Below are positions 24,968-33,172 of a stretch of 39,236 nt of DNA, in pieces; within the stretch, counting starts at the first letter, position 1; each line of letters starts with the position of its first letter. A program made the position numbers and the translations under genes. The notes under the pieces are model-generated. The model was given only the letters and a program-made list of their open reading frames with translations, had not been told where the DNA came from and ran no database searches. This stretch comes from Prevotella sp. (lineage in GTDB: Bacteria; Bacteroidota; Bacteroidia; Bacteroidales; Bacteroidaceae), in NCBI GenBank assembly GCA_017554385.1, contig JAFZIL010000031.1, positions 1 to 39,236 on the forward strand, in the 5' to 3' direction.

Positions 24968-27616
24968 TCATTGGACCGGACTGGTGAATGTTATGACTAA
25001 TTCGATGCTGTTTCCAGGGTCGTTTATCATTTCTCGGCCCAGCTTGTTAGGTGTCTCGGCATAGGTGAAGTTGGTCATGCCGGTGCCCACGGTGGCCTCG
25101 AACGTGAAGTCCTTGTCGTTGTTGCTCTTGGTTTTCAGTGGTATGTTCGAGGCAGTATAGGTGCTCACGATAGCATAGTCGTTGTAGTTCATCTTCTGCG
25201 ACACGCTGACCTGTAGGTTGTTCACCCGGGCGTTTTGCATGCTGTTTTTGGTGTTGTCGATGTCGAAACTGAAGGTTCCTTGGTTGGTTCCCATGCCGTA
25301 GGTATTGGTGCCACTGCAGTAGCCCTCGACATGCAGGCTGTTGCCGTTTTTGGTGACGATGATGTTGTCCTTGGAGTATGGTTCTACGGTGCTTACTATG
25401 GTGTAATCGACTTCGTAGGCACTAATATCTTGCAGCCATGCTTGTTCGCCTGTTTTGGTGTACTTCATCAGGCAGTTAGGTTTGATGTACAACCACTTGC
25501 CCTGAAGCACGTCGGCATCTTCAAGGCTGACGGCCAGTTCCGATGGGTGCATGGCATCGTTGTTGGTGGGATAGCTGATGAACAGGAGTCGGTCAGGCGT
25601 CTTCACTGAGGTGACCATGAGGTCTTCTAACACTTGCTTGTCGGCAATTATCAGGGGCGTGCCCTTGACTGCTGTGCCCATGAGTTTCGAATCGTATTGT
25701 CCTTTCTTGGCACCTAGTTTTATTTTGTAGACCTCGGTGGTCACGCCGTCTTTCTTCTGCTCAATGACCATCTGCTTGCCAGCGACAGAATGTTCGCCTG
25801 AAGCATTGGTGTAGGAGTTCTCTATTTGGCTGTAACCGAAGATTGCTCCGTAGCGATAGCAGTTGTCCTGTTTGGTGATGGTCTCGTCTTTTGAGAAAAG
25901 GTACTTGTCGACCTTGAAGTTGCCGTAGTTGATACCATCTCTGACGAGGCCCAGTGCTACATCGACGAGGAAATGCTTATAGCCGAAGAATGTGGTACTG
26001 AAACACTGCGGGTCTTTCGTGGCTACGACCTTCTCGATGCAGTCGTAGGGGTCTTTGCCGCCGTCGTACTGAGCTTGGTAGATATCGGTGATGATCTGGT
26101 CGCCATATTGCTGCGACAGGTAGTCGAAGAACAGGCTCATCCCATAGCCGTGCTCGCGCCAGGCGGGGCCGCGGCGGTCGCCCGTCCAGTACCAGCTGAA
26201 GGGGTTGTACCAGGTGGACTGCTTGCCCATCTCTGATTCGTATAATCCGCCTTGAATGAGGTCTTCGGCATAAAAGCCGCGTATGAATGTGGGACAAGCG
26301 CCAATGAGTATCTTTGACGGACTGGTGTTGTCAGCGAACTTCTCGGCCCACACGCCGCCGGCTTCGGTCAGGGTGATCCATGGGGAGCACATGCCGCCGC
26401 CCGCCTTGGTCCATCGCTTGTCGTACTCGGTGCTGAAGTAGTGGTGCATCTCGTGTACTATGGTCTGGTAGAGTTCGTTCGTGTCGATGGTTCCATTGAG
26501 CAAATTTTTGTTGATGAAAATGCCTCCGAAGGTATGGCCGAAGAGGCAGTCCTTGTACTCGCCGTAGTCCCCATCGTTGCGTTCATCGAACTTCACCGAT
26601 ATGTCGTAGATTCTCTTGTTGCCGTCCTTTTCCTTCACAATGCCGGTGGCCATGAGTTTTTTGATGGCTTTCTCCATGAGGTCGTCCATGAGTGTGAGCA
26701 CCTCGTTCTTGTCAATCTCTTCCGACTTGAAGATGGCATAGTGCCACTTCACGTTGGCCACCTGGCCACCCACACCGGCTCCTGTGCGGGTACGGACACC
26801 GTTGGCGAAGGTCTTGGTATGGGCCAGGCCCACAGCGAACGAGGCCCGCTCGTTGCTGCCGTTCTCGAAAGCGGGTATCGTGGCCGTGTAGGCGCCGTTC
26901 TCGTAGGTGGTCTCATAGATGAAGTCGGAGTGGCCTGGCTCGAACGTGTGAGCCGAGATGTTGGGCATGTGGGCCACTATGGCGATGTCGTCGCTCTTTT
27001 CGTTGCTCTTGATGCTCACTTTCATGCTCTGTCCGGTGTGTACGGGCATGTCTACCTCGTAGAAGGTCGAGGCCTCGTCGCTCCCCAGCACGTCGCCGCT
27101 CTTCACTTCGCTGACGGTGATGCCGGTGGTCTGGTCGAAAGTGCCGGTGCTGAAGGTCAGTGTCATGTCGCCCTTCACCACGGTGCCGCCAGAGGGAGAC
27201 ACTTGCTGCATGTCGCTGCCACTGCCGGCGTCCTGCTGCACCTTCACTTTGACACGCTCCAGGATGGTCTCTCCGTCATTAGAACCCATGATGTCGATGA
27301 CGGCCTGTCGGCTCTTGTCTGTGGTGTTGGGCAGAGCCGTGATGTGCAAGATGTTGTAGTTTTCGTCGAAACTATAATCAATCCAGTCGGCCTCAAACTC
27401 CAGTCCGAAGTATTTGTAGGTAGTGCTTATGTTGAGGGGCTTAGTGCCTCCGGAGGCTTCGAAGGTCAGCGAGCCAGGCGTCACTTTCAGGTTTTCCGTG
27501 CCTATTTCCTTCATCTCATTTTCCTCTTCTTTCTCGTCGCAGGCCATCAGCAGTCCACCGATGCACAGCACGGTGAGTGCCGTGAACAGTAGTTTTGTCA
27601 GTTTGTGTGTAAACAT
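24968..27616 (-). CDS. Surface lipoprotein with gluzincin-type metallopeptidase motif
   Basis: An 882-aa lipoprotein: SPII signal with Cys26 (GLLMAC) followed by the acidic run DEKEEENE. A BACON domain spans about 45-128, then a beta-rich domain near 138-270 (VSPSGGTVVKGDMTLTF). The catalytic region starts near 290. TIVHEMHHYF contains HExxH at residues 388-392, and TEAGGVWAE follows about 25 residues later, offering Glu418 or Glu425 as the third zinc ligand, as in gluzincins. The remaining ~450 residues include more beta-rich domains. The sequence suggests a zinc peptidase on the outer membrane surface; substrate unknown. It is the first gene of the lipoprotein pair, directly downstream of the kelch-AraC regulator gene and a candidate operator. 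Confidence 0.78.
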   Translation of the reverse strand: MFTHKLTKLLFTALTVLCIGGLLMACDEKEEENEMKEIGTENLKVTPGSLTFEASGGTKPLNISTTYKYFGLEFEADWIDYSFDENYNILHITALPNTTDKSRQAVIDIMGSNDGETILERVKVKVQQDAGSGSDMQQVSPSGGTVVKGDMTLTFSTGTFDQTTGITVSEVKSGDVLGSDEASTFYEVDMPVHTGQSMKVSIKSNEKSDDIAIVAHMPNISAHTFEPGHSDFIYETTYENGAYTATIPAFENGSNERASFAVGLAHTKTFANGVRTRTGAGVGGQVANVKWHYAIFKSEEIDKNEVLTLMDDLMEKAIKKLMATGIVKEKDGNKRIYDISVKFDERNDGDYGEYKDCLFGHTFGGIFINKNLLNGTIDTNELYQTIVHEMHHYFSTEYDKRWTKAGGGMCSPWITLTEAGGVWAEKFADNTSPSKILIGACPTFIRGFYAEDLIQGGLYESEMGKQSTWYNPFSWYWTGDRRGPAWREHGYGMSLFFDYLSQQYGDQIITDIYQAQYDGGKDPYDCIEKVVATKDPQCFSTTFFGYKHFLVDVALGLVRDGINYGNFKVDKYLFSKDETITKQDNCYRYGAIFGYSQIENSYTNASGEHSVAGKQMVIEQKKDGVTTEVYKIKLGAKKGQYDSKLMGTAVKGTPLIIADKQVLEDLMVTSVKTPDRLLFISYPTNNDAMHPSELAVSLEDADVLQGKWLYIKPNCLMKYTKTGEQAWLQDISAYEVDYTIVSTVEPYSKDNIIVTKNGNSLHVEGYCSGTNTYGMGTNQGTFSFDIDNTKNSMQNARVNNLQVSVSQKMNYNDYAIVSTYTASNIPLKTKSNNDKDFTFEATVGTGMTNFTYAETPNKLGREMINDPGNSIELVITFTSPVQ

Positions 27617-27645
27617 ATTTGGATTATTTGATTAGTAATTTTGGG

Positions 27646-27653
27646 CAAAGGTA
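27646..27653 (-). promoter_or_regulatory. -7 element of the lipoprotein-pair promoter
   Basis: TACCTTTG on the minus strand, 30 bp upstream of the metallopeptidase lipoprotein ATG. No TTTG lies at 19-20 bp, unlike most promoters in this window. The direct repeat at 27673-27701 occupies the -33 position instead, which suggests dependence on an activator. Confidence 0.55.
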
Positions 27654-27672
27654 ACCAAAAATGACGTATAAA

Positions 27673-27701
27673 GACTACCAAATTAAATAAAACGACTACC
27701 A
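27673..27701. promoter_or_regulatory. Candidate AraC-type operator: GACTACCA direct repeat at 21-bp spacing
   Basis: GACTACCA occurs at 27673-27680 and again at 27694-27701, so the two copies are offset by exactly 21 bp (two helical turns). This is the geometry of half-sites bound by AraC-family proteins. It sits where the -33 element of the lipoprotein promoter should be. A third, inverted, one-mismatch copy is in the right arm of the palindrome 27693-27720. Confidence 0.45.
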
Positions 27702-27720
27702 TTTTCGAAAATGATAGTCG
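27693..27720 (-). terminator. 28-bp near-perfect palindrome after the kelch-AraC gene
   Basis: CGACTACCATTTT and its inverted repeat (one G-T position) meet at a central CG, followed on the minus strand by TTTTATTTAATTT. It lies 12 bp past the regulator's stop codon and can serve as an intrinsic terminator, although it overlaps the second half-site of the putative operator. Confidence 0.6.
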
Positions 27721-27732
27721 ATTTTTAGTGTT

Positions 27733-29391
27733 TTATTCGTTTTGGTCATTATTCTGACTCCATTCACGAGGCGTTTTTCCAGTAATCTGTTTGAACGAAC
27801 GGAAGAACGAAGTCTCGGTTGAGAAGCCCGAAGCGGTTGCTATTTCCGAAATCTTCCTGTCGGGGAATAGCGCCATTTGTTCCTTTGCGTACTCAATACG
27901 GTAGATGTTGATGAACTGGTTGAAAGAGCAGTTGCGCTGTGAGTTGATACAGGCGGAAATGTAGGTACTGTTGGTGTTTAACAGACGGGCTATCGTAGCT
28001 ACCTTCAGTTTGCTGTCGAGATAGGGCTTCTGCTCGTCCATGAGCTTGCTGATGAGCTGCATGAGTTGCGCGCTGTTCTCGATATCCTTTGCTGTGGTTG
28101 GTGGCGTTGGGGTTACGTCTTCTTCGGGTAGTGGCTTCTTGCTTATTCTTCGCCGTATCATCAGCCCTGCGCCAACCAGCACGCAGAGGCCTCCTGCCAA
28201 CCAGAGCCAGTAGCTTGTAGAGGCAGTGTCTTCGGCTACTGCCTCTGCCTTCTCGTTGCCTACGTACAGTAAAAGTGCCGATGCAAAGGGAGTGAAGTTG
28301 TTGTCTTGACAACCGCCAACTATCATCAGATGGCCTTCTGGTGTCAGTATGGGAGTGCCGAGGCCTACACTGTCTTGCGGCTCGGTATAATTGAGGGTGA
28401 GGATAGCCGGCGTGTGGCTGTAGTCGATGCTGAGCACGTAGAAACGCTTGTCGTTGTCGTTTCCATGACCTACGATGTAGGCCCTGCCTGCCTGCCTATC
28501 GGCCAGAATATGGCTAAAGTAGGTGATGGGCCCCCAACGGCTTTGCATGGGAACGGGTTCGGTGGTGGGCAGCAGCTTGAACTCTTCTCCCTCGATCTTG
28601 ACAATGGCTGTCTGCCCATTGTCGTTTATCATGTGCGTCAGGTAGGCATAGTCGTCGTTCTTCTCGTCGCCGATGAAGCTGTCGTAACAATAGAGGCTGA
28701 CATGATGGTGGATGGGGTGCCATTCCTTTAGCAGTGGTACGGTGAACGGATCGCCCTTCAGTCGGTCGACGATAATGGAATCGAATGGTTTGCCGTGAAG
28801 GTCGTAATTGCTGAAGACGATGGCGTTGTCGCGTGCTGTGCGTAGCAGGTAGGGTCTGGAGCGCTGCTGTGCCACGTTCTTCACGAAGCGGCATTGCCGG
28901 CTGCCGTCATACAGCTCAATGCAGTCGTCATTATACCAGTTGCCGCTGATGACGACGTGCCCGCTGTCCATTTCCAATGCCTGACCAAAACACCGTTTGT
29001 TCTCCAAGCAACCGTAGCCTTCGAAGGTGTGGGTGGCAGGGTCGTAGAGCTCCAGCGTGAAGGTCTGTCCGATGCCTAAGGGTTGCTCGTGGCCTCCTGC
29101 GATGATGGCCTTTCCGTCCTTTGTCTGCAGCCACAAACCTTGATCGTGGGTGTAGGTGGTTGGCAGCAGGTGCCATTGGCCGTCGGCAAAGTACTCGGCA
29201 GTGGCTGTCGGCACGAATCCTGATGTATGGCCACCCACGATGACCACCTCTTCACCGATGCAGAACGCGGCATGTCCGCTGCGGGCAATGTTCAGGTCGG
29301 GAAGTCGCTCTGAGCGAAGAGGCTGCTCGCTGATGGCCGATGCCTCCAGCGATAGTAGTGTGAAGATAAGTGTCAGCAGCTTTTTTATCAT
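27733..29391 (-). CDS. Membrane-spanning kelch-propeller/AraC transcription regulator
   Basis: A 552-aa one-component sensor-regulator. Signal sequence at 1-19; a periplasmic kelch-like beta-propeller at about 35-380 with repeat cores GEEVVIVGGH, GKAIIAGGH, GHVVISGNW, GRAYIVGHG and GHLMIVGGC. One membrane segment at about 394-412 is followed by RRR. The cytoplasmic AraC/XylS DNA-binding domain at about 463-545 has two helix-turn-helix units: KVATIARLLNTNSTYISACI and ISEIATASGFSTETSFFRSF, then GKTPREW. It lacks the HisKA, HATPase and receiver domains of hybrid two-component systems. Its start overlaps the ychF stop by 4 bp (ATGA). The likely targets are the two lipoprotein genes immediately downstream, based on position and the direct repeat at 27673-27701. 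Confidence 0.85.
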   Translation of the reverse strand: MIKKLLTLIFTLLSLEASAISEQPLRSERLPDLNIARSGHAAFCIGEEVVIVGGHTSGFVPTATAEYFADGQWHLLPTTYTHDQGLWLQTKDGKAIIAGGHEQPLGIGQTFTLELYDPATHTFEGYGCLENKRCFGQALEMDSGHVVISGNWYNDDCIELYDGSRQCRFVKNVAQQRSRPYLLRTARDNAIVFSNYDLHGKPFDSIIVDRLKGDPFTVPLLKEWHPIHHHVSLYCYDSFIGDEKNDDYAYLTHMINDNGQTAIVKIEGEEFKLLPTTEPVPMQSRWGPITYFSHILADRQAGRAYIVGHGNDNDKRFYVLSIDYSHTPAILTLNYTEPQDSVGLGTPILTPEGHLMIVGGCQDNNFTPFASALLLYVGNEKAEAVAEDTASTSYWLWLAGGLCVLVGAGLMIRRRISKKPLPEEDVTPTPPTTAKDIENSAQLMQLISKLMDEQKPYLDSKLKVATIARLLNTNSTYISACINSQRNCSFNQFINIYRIEYAKEQMALFPDRKISEIATASGFSTETSFFRSFKQITGKTPREWSQNNDQNE

Positions 29392-30488
29392 ACGTTGAAG
29401 CGGAAGTGCATGATGTCGCCGTCTTGAACTACGTAGTCCTTGCCTTCGACACCCATCTTGCCAGCCTCGCGCACAGCGGCCTCAGAGCCGTACTTCAGGT
29501 AGTCATCGTACTTGATGACCTCGGCCCGTATAAAGCCTTTCTCGAAGTCGGTATGGATGACGCCGGCACACTGCGGGGCCTTCCAGCCCTTCTTGTAGGT
29601 CCAGGCCTTCACCTCCATCTCACCAGCGGTGATAAAGGTCTCGAGATTCAGCAGGGCGTAGGCTTTCTTGATGAGGCGGTTCACGCCGCTCTCCTCCAAG
29701 CCCAGCTCTTCGAGGAACATCTGCTTGTCCTCGTACGACTCCAGCTCGGCAATGTCTTCCTCGGTCTTGGCGGCGATAATCATGGCCTCGGCACCTTCCT
29801 CGCGGGCCAGCTCTTCGACCTTCTGGGTGAAGGCGTTGCCGCTCTTTGCATCGCTCTCGCTGACATTGCAGACGTAGAGTACGGGCTTTGCCGTCAATAA
29901 AAAGAGATTGCGGGCGCAGTCTTGCTCGTCCTTCGTCTCGAACTCCACGATACGGGCATTCTTGCCCTGATCGAGCACCTCTTTGTAGGCCTTCAGCACG
30001 CCCACTTCGAGCTTAGCGTCCTTGTTGCCTGCAGCAGCGGCCTTCTCGGTCTTGGCCAGTCGGCCCTCGATGGTCTCAAGGTCTTTCAGCTGCAGCTCGG
30101 TGTCGATGATCTCCTTGTCGCGTATGGGGTCGATGGTGCCGTCGACGTGGGTGATGTTATCATCCTCGAAGCAGCGAAGCACGTGGATGATGGCGTCGGT
30201 CTCGCGGATGTTTCCGAGGAACTTGTTTCCTAAACCCTCACCTTTTGAGGCACCCTTTACGAGTCCTGCTATGTCGACAATCTCGCAAGTGGCAGGCACG
30301 ATACGTCCTGGATGCACCAGCTCGGCAAGCTTTGTGAGTCGCTCATCGGGCACGGTAATCACACCCACGTTGGGCTCAATTGTACAAAACGGAAAGTTGG
30401 CTGCCTGCGCTTTTGCGCTCGACAGACAGTTGAACAGCGTGGACTTGCCCACGTTGGGCAGTCCTACGATACCACATTTTAATGCCAT
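29388..30488 (-). CDS. ychF: Ribosome-binding GTPase/ATPase YchF
   Basis: A 366-aa Obg-family P-loop NTPase that prefers ATP and associates with ribosomes; in E. coli it is linked to the oxidative stress response. The G1 motif is GLPNVGKST, the G3 is DIAGLVKGAS, and the G4 position is occupied by YVCNVSE rather than a canonical NKxD, as expected for an ATP-preferring member. A coiled-coil region lies at about 125-200 and the TGS domain ends VVQDGDIMHFRFNV. I start at 30488 (MALKCGIVG); the frame extends to 30587, but a promoter lies inside that extension. It overlaps the kelch-AraC gene by 4 bp, an unusual pairing of a housekeeping NTPase with an accessory regulator. Confidence 0.96.
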   Translation of the reverse strand: MALKCGIVGLPNVGKSTLFNCLSSAKAQAANFPFCTIEPNVGVITVPDERLTKLAELVHPGRIVPATCEIVDIAGLVKGASKGEGLGNKFLGNIRETDAIIHVLRCFEDDNITHVDGTIDPIRDKEIIDTELQLKDLETIEGRLAKTEKAAAAGNKDAKLEVGVLKAYKEVLDQGKNARIVEFETKDEQDCARNLFLLTAKPVLYVCNVSESDAKSGNAFTQKVEELAREEGAEAMIIAAKTEEDIAELESYEDKQMFLEELGLEESGVNRLIKKAYALLNLETFITAGEMEVKAWTYKKGWKAPQCAGVIHTDFEKGFIRAEVIKYDDYLKYGSEAAVREAGKMGVEGKDYVVQDGDIMHFRFNV

Positions 30489-30518
30489 TTCTTGATATAA
30501 ACGTTTATAAACTGTGTG

Positions 30519-30550
30519 CAAAGGTACTGTAAAATCCCTAAACAGCCAAA
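30519..30550 (-). promoter_or_regulatory. ychF promoter
   Basis: On the minus strand TTTG (30550-30547), a 20-bp spacer and TACCTTTG (30526-30519) match the Bacteroidetes pattern. Confidence 0.7.
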
Positions 30551-30564
30551 TGTTCAGGCACAAA

Positions 30565-30599
30565 AAAGAGGATGAGCCTATTGTCAAGCCATCCTCTTT
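30565..30599 (-). terminator. Terminator of the envelope operon 33063-30624
   Basis: A perfect 10-bp inverted repeat (AAAGAGGATG at 30565-30574, CATCCTCTTT at 30590-30599). On the minus strand the final arm runs into a TTTTTT tract. It lies 25 bp after the small lipoprotein stop codon; GGGTTTTT on the other side may also stop plus-strand transcripts. Confidence 0.8.
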
Positions 30600-30623
30600 G
30601 GGTTTTTGCAGGCTGTGTAAGCC

Positions 30624-31151
30624 TTATTGTTTGTACTTGTCCCAGTCGTTGAACGAAGACTTCTTATAGTTGAATTCGAACTTCTTTCCGCTTGATTCAA
30701 ACCATGTTCCGTCGAACCTGTCGCCGTCGATGATGAGTTCGAGCGTGCGGTATTCAGCATGAACGGGTGCCCAGCCTTCGTGACGGTAGGTAATGTTGAG
30801 CACGTCGTTGGCAAAGCTCCACATGAACTCCGACTGGCTATTGACGTTATCCTTGTATGCGTTTTCGAAATAGATCACGTATCCTGTACCCTCGATAGAC
30901 TTTGTCGAGGTGCGGTCGAATCGCATAACGGCATATTTGTCGCCGTCGTCAGACCAGTTGCCCCATTGTTTTGTCTTGGTGCGTTCAGTACCTTCCCAAG
31001 TGCATGAGGTTCCATCCTGTGTCAGTTTGTTGGCAAACTTCAGTCGGTTTTCGGTCGAGTCGGTGTTGTCGTCGTCGTCATCCTTGCTGCAGCTCACGGT
31101 AACCAGAGACATGGTGGCAATCATTGCCATGAAGAAAAATAGTTTTTTCAT
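30624..31151 (-). CDS. Small lipoprotein of unknown function
   Basis: A 175-aa lipoprotein. The SPII signal ends VTVSC, followed by a strongly acidic run (SKDDDDDNTD) expected to act as a surface-export signal in Bacteroidetes. The mature part reads as an up-and-down beta structure (WEGTERTKTKQWGNW, KYAVMRFDRTS, YVIYFEN, FMWSFANDVLNITYRHEGW, TLELIIDGDRFDGTWFES), consistent with a lipocalin-like small barrel, but I could not assign a family. It follows the outer-membrane beta-barrel gene by 50 bp without a visible promoter and is probably the last gene of that operon. Confidence 0.75.
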   Translation of the reverse strand: MKKLFFFMAMIATMSLVTVSCSKDDDDDNTDSTENRLKFANKLTQDGTSCTWEGTERTKTKQWGNWSDDGDKYAVMRFDRTSTKSIEGTGYVIYFENAYKDNVNSQSEFMWSFANDVLNITYRHEGWAPVHAEYRTLELIIDGDRFDGTWFESSGKKFEFNYKKSSFNDWDKYKQ

Positions 31152-31201
31152 TGTTTTTTGTTGTTGATTGTAAATGAATGGATAATAATTATCAATTACT
31201 T

Positions 31202-32074
31202 TTACCAGTAGAAACCAAAGCTGAGCTGGTGCATCTTCGGGCCGCGACCGTCCTTGAACACGTTCATCGGGCAGTACTTGCAGTAGATGTCGGGGAACGA
31301 CGGGATGCGGGCGATGGCCATGGCATCGACGGTGATGGGCTGATGACCAATCTTCCTGGTCTTCACCTCATAGTCCTCATTTCCTAACGAATACTCGCAA
31401 TAGGCGTAGGCAGTGAAGTTCCAGTTCACGATGGCACCCAGGGTGAGTCCCCACTTTTGTTTGTTGTCGAAGTAGTGCGTGTACATCAAGGGGAGGTTCA
31501 GGCTGTAGATTCTGAGCGAGCTGTAGGTGTCGCTCACACCAGTAAAGGCAACGGGAGTCAGGTAGTCGTTGGCATCCTTGGCCAGGAACTTATCCTTGCT
31601 CATCTTGTAGTGGCGCCAGTCGAAGCCCAGACCGATGCTCCAAACGTTTTGCTTGCCGTAGGGGCGGTAGTCACTTTGTACGGTAAGTGCAAATTCCCAT
31701 GATGGCCATACCTTGAAGTCATAGCCATCGGGTGCGTTGAGCATGGTGTTCAGACCGATGGAGAAGTGGGTCGAGCCGGTCCATTTGCTGGGCTTTCCGT
31801 CTTTTCCGGGGATGCTGATCTTGTTGAAGTCCTTCACGCTCTTGATGGTGCGTCGCACGGCCGATGTGTCGGGGATGGAGATGCGCTGCACATACTGGAG
31901 CTGACTATCGTCCTTCGATCCGCTGATGACGATGCGCTGCACGGTGTCGCGTGTCTCGATCTTTACCTTCTTGACCTCTTCAATGACGAGGGTGTCGCCA
32001 ATCACCTCGGCGTTGGCTAAGAGGCTTATGCTGCCTAATAGGATGGTGGCAAAAAGATTCTTTTTCCTGTTCAT
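31202..32074 (-). CDS. Outer-membrane beta-barrel protein
   Basis: A 290-aa exported protein. Signal peptide ends LLANA. Residues about 22-100 form a polar N-terminal extension (EVKKVKIETRDTVQRIVISGSKD...). The rest alternates amphipathic strands with aromatic girdles (STHFSIGLNTMLN, VWPSWEFALTVQSDYR, NVWSIGLGFDWRHYKM, LRIYSLNLPLMYTHYF, KWGLTLGAIVNWNFTAYAY) and ends QLSFGFYW, a terminal aromatic of the type recognised by the BAM machinery. The start at 32074 (MNRKKNLFATIL) was chosen over the frame to 32137, which lacks a signal peptide at its end. It lies 8 bp after the unrecognised periplasmic protein gene; a functional link between them is likely but unproven. Confidence 0.8.
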   Translation of the reverse strand: MNRKKNLFATILLGSISLLANAEVIGDTLVIEEVKKVKIETRDTVQRIVISGSKDDSQLQYVQRISIPDTSAVRRTIKSVKDFNKISIPGKDGKPSKWTGSTHFSIGLNTMLNAPDGYDFKVWPSWEFALTVQSDYRPYGKQNVWSIGLGFDWRHYKMSKDKFLAKDANDYLTPVAFTGVSDTYSSLRIYSLNLPLMYTHYFDNKQKWGLTLGAIVNWNFTAYAYCEYSLGNEDYEVKTRKIGHQPITVDAMAIARIPSFPDIYCKYCPMNVFKDGRGPKMHQLSFGFYW

Positions 32075-32082
32075 AGTTGTTG

Positions 32083-33063
32083 TTATTTTGTTGGTTGATT
32101 GTCTTTTTTCTTCTCGTCGAGGTGTGTCTCCTTCCACAACTCAAAGTCTTCGTCCCAGTCGCGCTGTTCTTCTATGCGTTGCAGGACTTCAGCCGACAGT
32201 GGTGGAACGCCTAACTTCTGCTTCATCTTGTCTATGTCGGCATCAGTATATTTGTTCTGTTTACGGCGATTCTTCTTGTCGGTCTTGTATTCGTCGTAGG
32301 TAAAGTAGGCCACGCTGTCCACGTAGAGTTCAGTGTGTTCGACGTAGATATCATGGGTGCCCAAAGCGGTCATGTCAATGTTGCCGTCGAAGCTGATGCG
32401 CTTCAGCTGTCCCTGCGGAACATAGTCTTCGCTTTCGTTGTCGTACCAATAGAGGGCATCGGCCTGCACATTGGAGAGACGGGCTTTAATGATCAAGAGG
32501 TTGATGGTCATAGACGTGTCGGGAGCCAATGCATCGTACTTCATACGAAGTTCCTTGCGTGCACGATCCTTGGCAACGATACCCGCCTGCCGCCCTTTGG
32601 TAAATACTCGTGTGGTATCGCCATTTGTCTCAATGGTGTAGTACTTGGGCAACTTGCGTGCTTTTTCCAGGAAGGTATAAGGCTTCAGCTCATAGAAGTC
32701 TACGAACTTACTGGGTTTGTCGGGGTGTATCAGGTCGCGTCCAACCAACACTTTTGCACCGTCGTCCTCCTCCTTGCTGTAGCGGATGTCCAGCTCGTAG
32801 ATGCCTTCGTAGACGCGGTAGAGTTTGTGTTCACGGTTCTTGAAATAAATGATACCGTCGTCGATGAAGCGGTAGTAGCCATACAACCGCTGGCAGTAGT
32901 TGCGCGACTGCTTGTAGTTCACCTCTTTCAGGCTTACCTCGCGCCAGATGTCGTCATCGGCTGTCTGTGCCCGTGTTGTCATGCTGACAGCACCCATCAT
33001 TGAAAGAATGGTGAGCAGTATATGCAGTTTCCTGCCATGGGTCAGACAAAAAAGCTTCTTCAT
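32083..33063 (-). CDS. Exported protein of unknown function
   Basis: A 326-aa protein I do not recognise. Residues 1-33 look like a signal peptide ending TTRAQ. The mature N-terminal half is beta-rich with many Tyr residues (YGYYRFIDDGIIYFKNREHKLYRVYEGIYELDI). The middle has IDMTALGTHDIYVEHTELYVDSVAYF, and the last ~60 residues are highly charged and probably helical (KTDKKNRRKQNKYTDADIDK...). It is first in an operon with an outer-membrane barrel and a lipoprotein and has a good promoter 38 bp upstream, so it is probably a periplasmic partner of that envelope set. Confidence 0.7.
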   Translation of the reverse strand: MKKLFCLTHGRKLHILLTILSMMGAVSMTTRAQTADDDIWREVSLKEVNYKQSRNYCQRLYGYYRFIDDGIIYFKNREHKLYRVYEGIYELDIRYSKEEDDGAKVLVGRDLIHPDKPSKFVDFYELKPYTFLEKARKLPKYYTIETNGDTTRVFTKGRQAGIVAKDRARKELRMKYDALAPDTSMTINLLIIKARLSNVQADALYWYDNESEDYVPQGQLKRISFDGNIDMTALGTHDIYVEHTELYVDSVAYFTYDEYKTDKKNRRKQNKYTDADIDKMKQKLGVPPLSAEVLQRIEEQRDWDEDFELWKETHLDEKKKDNQPTK

Positions 33064-33101
33064 GCAGTGTCTTTTCTGTGATTATCGTTTTTTCGTGGGT
33101 G

Positions 33102-33132
33102 CAAAGGTAGTATTATTATCTGAAATTGACAA
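33102..33132 (-). promoter_or_regulatory. Promoter of the envelope operon
   Basis: On the minus strand TTG (33132-33130), a 20-bp spacer and TACCTTTG (33109-33102) match the Bacteroidetes pattern. It sits in the 109-bp gap after polA. Confidence 0.7.
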
Positions 33133-33172
33133 TGATATCTTCTTTTTTTTCCATAAGTATTCTTATTTCAGT

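Noticed and set aside
26441-27592. 383-codon open frame on the plus strand
   Set aside because: Antisense to the metallopeptidase lipoprotein gene, with Val/His/Gly-rich shadow composition and no promoter.
32335-33003. 222-codon open frame on the plus strand
   Set aside because: Antisense to the exported protein gene at 32083, which has a signal peptide and promoter; no motif in the shadow.
33143-33172. Possible polA terminator near ATAAGTATTCTTAT
   Set aside because: The stem is only 5 bp, and on the minus-strand transcript it is followed by A residues rather than U.
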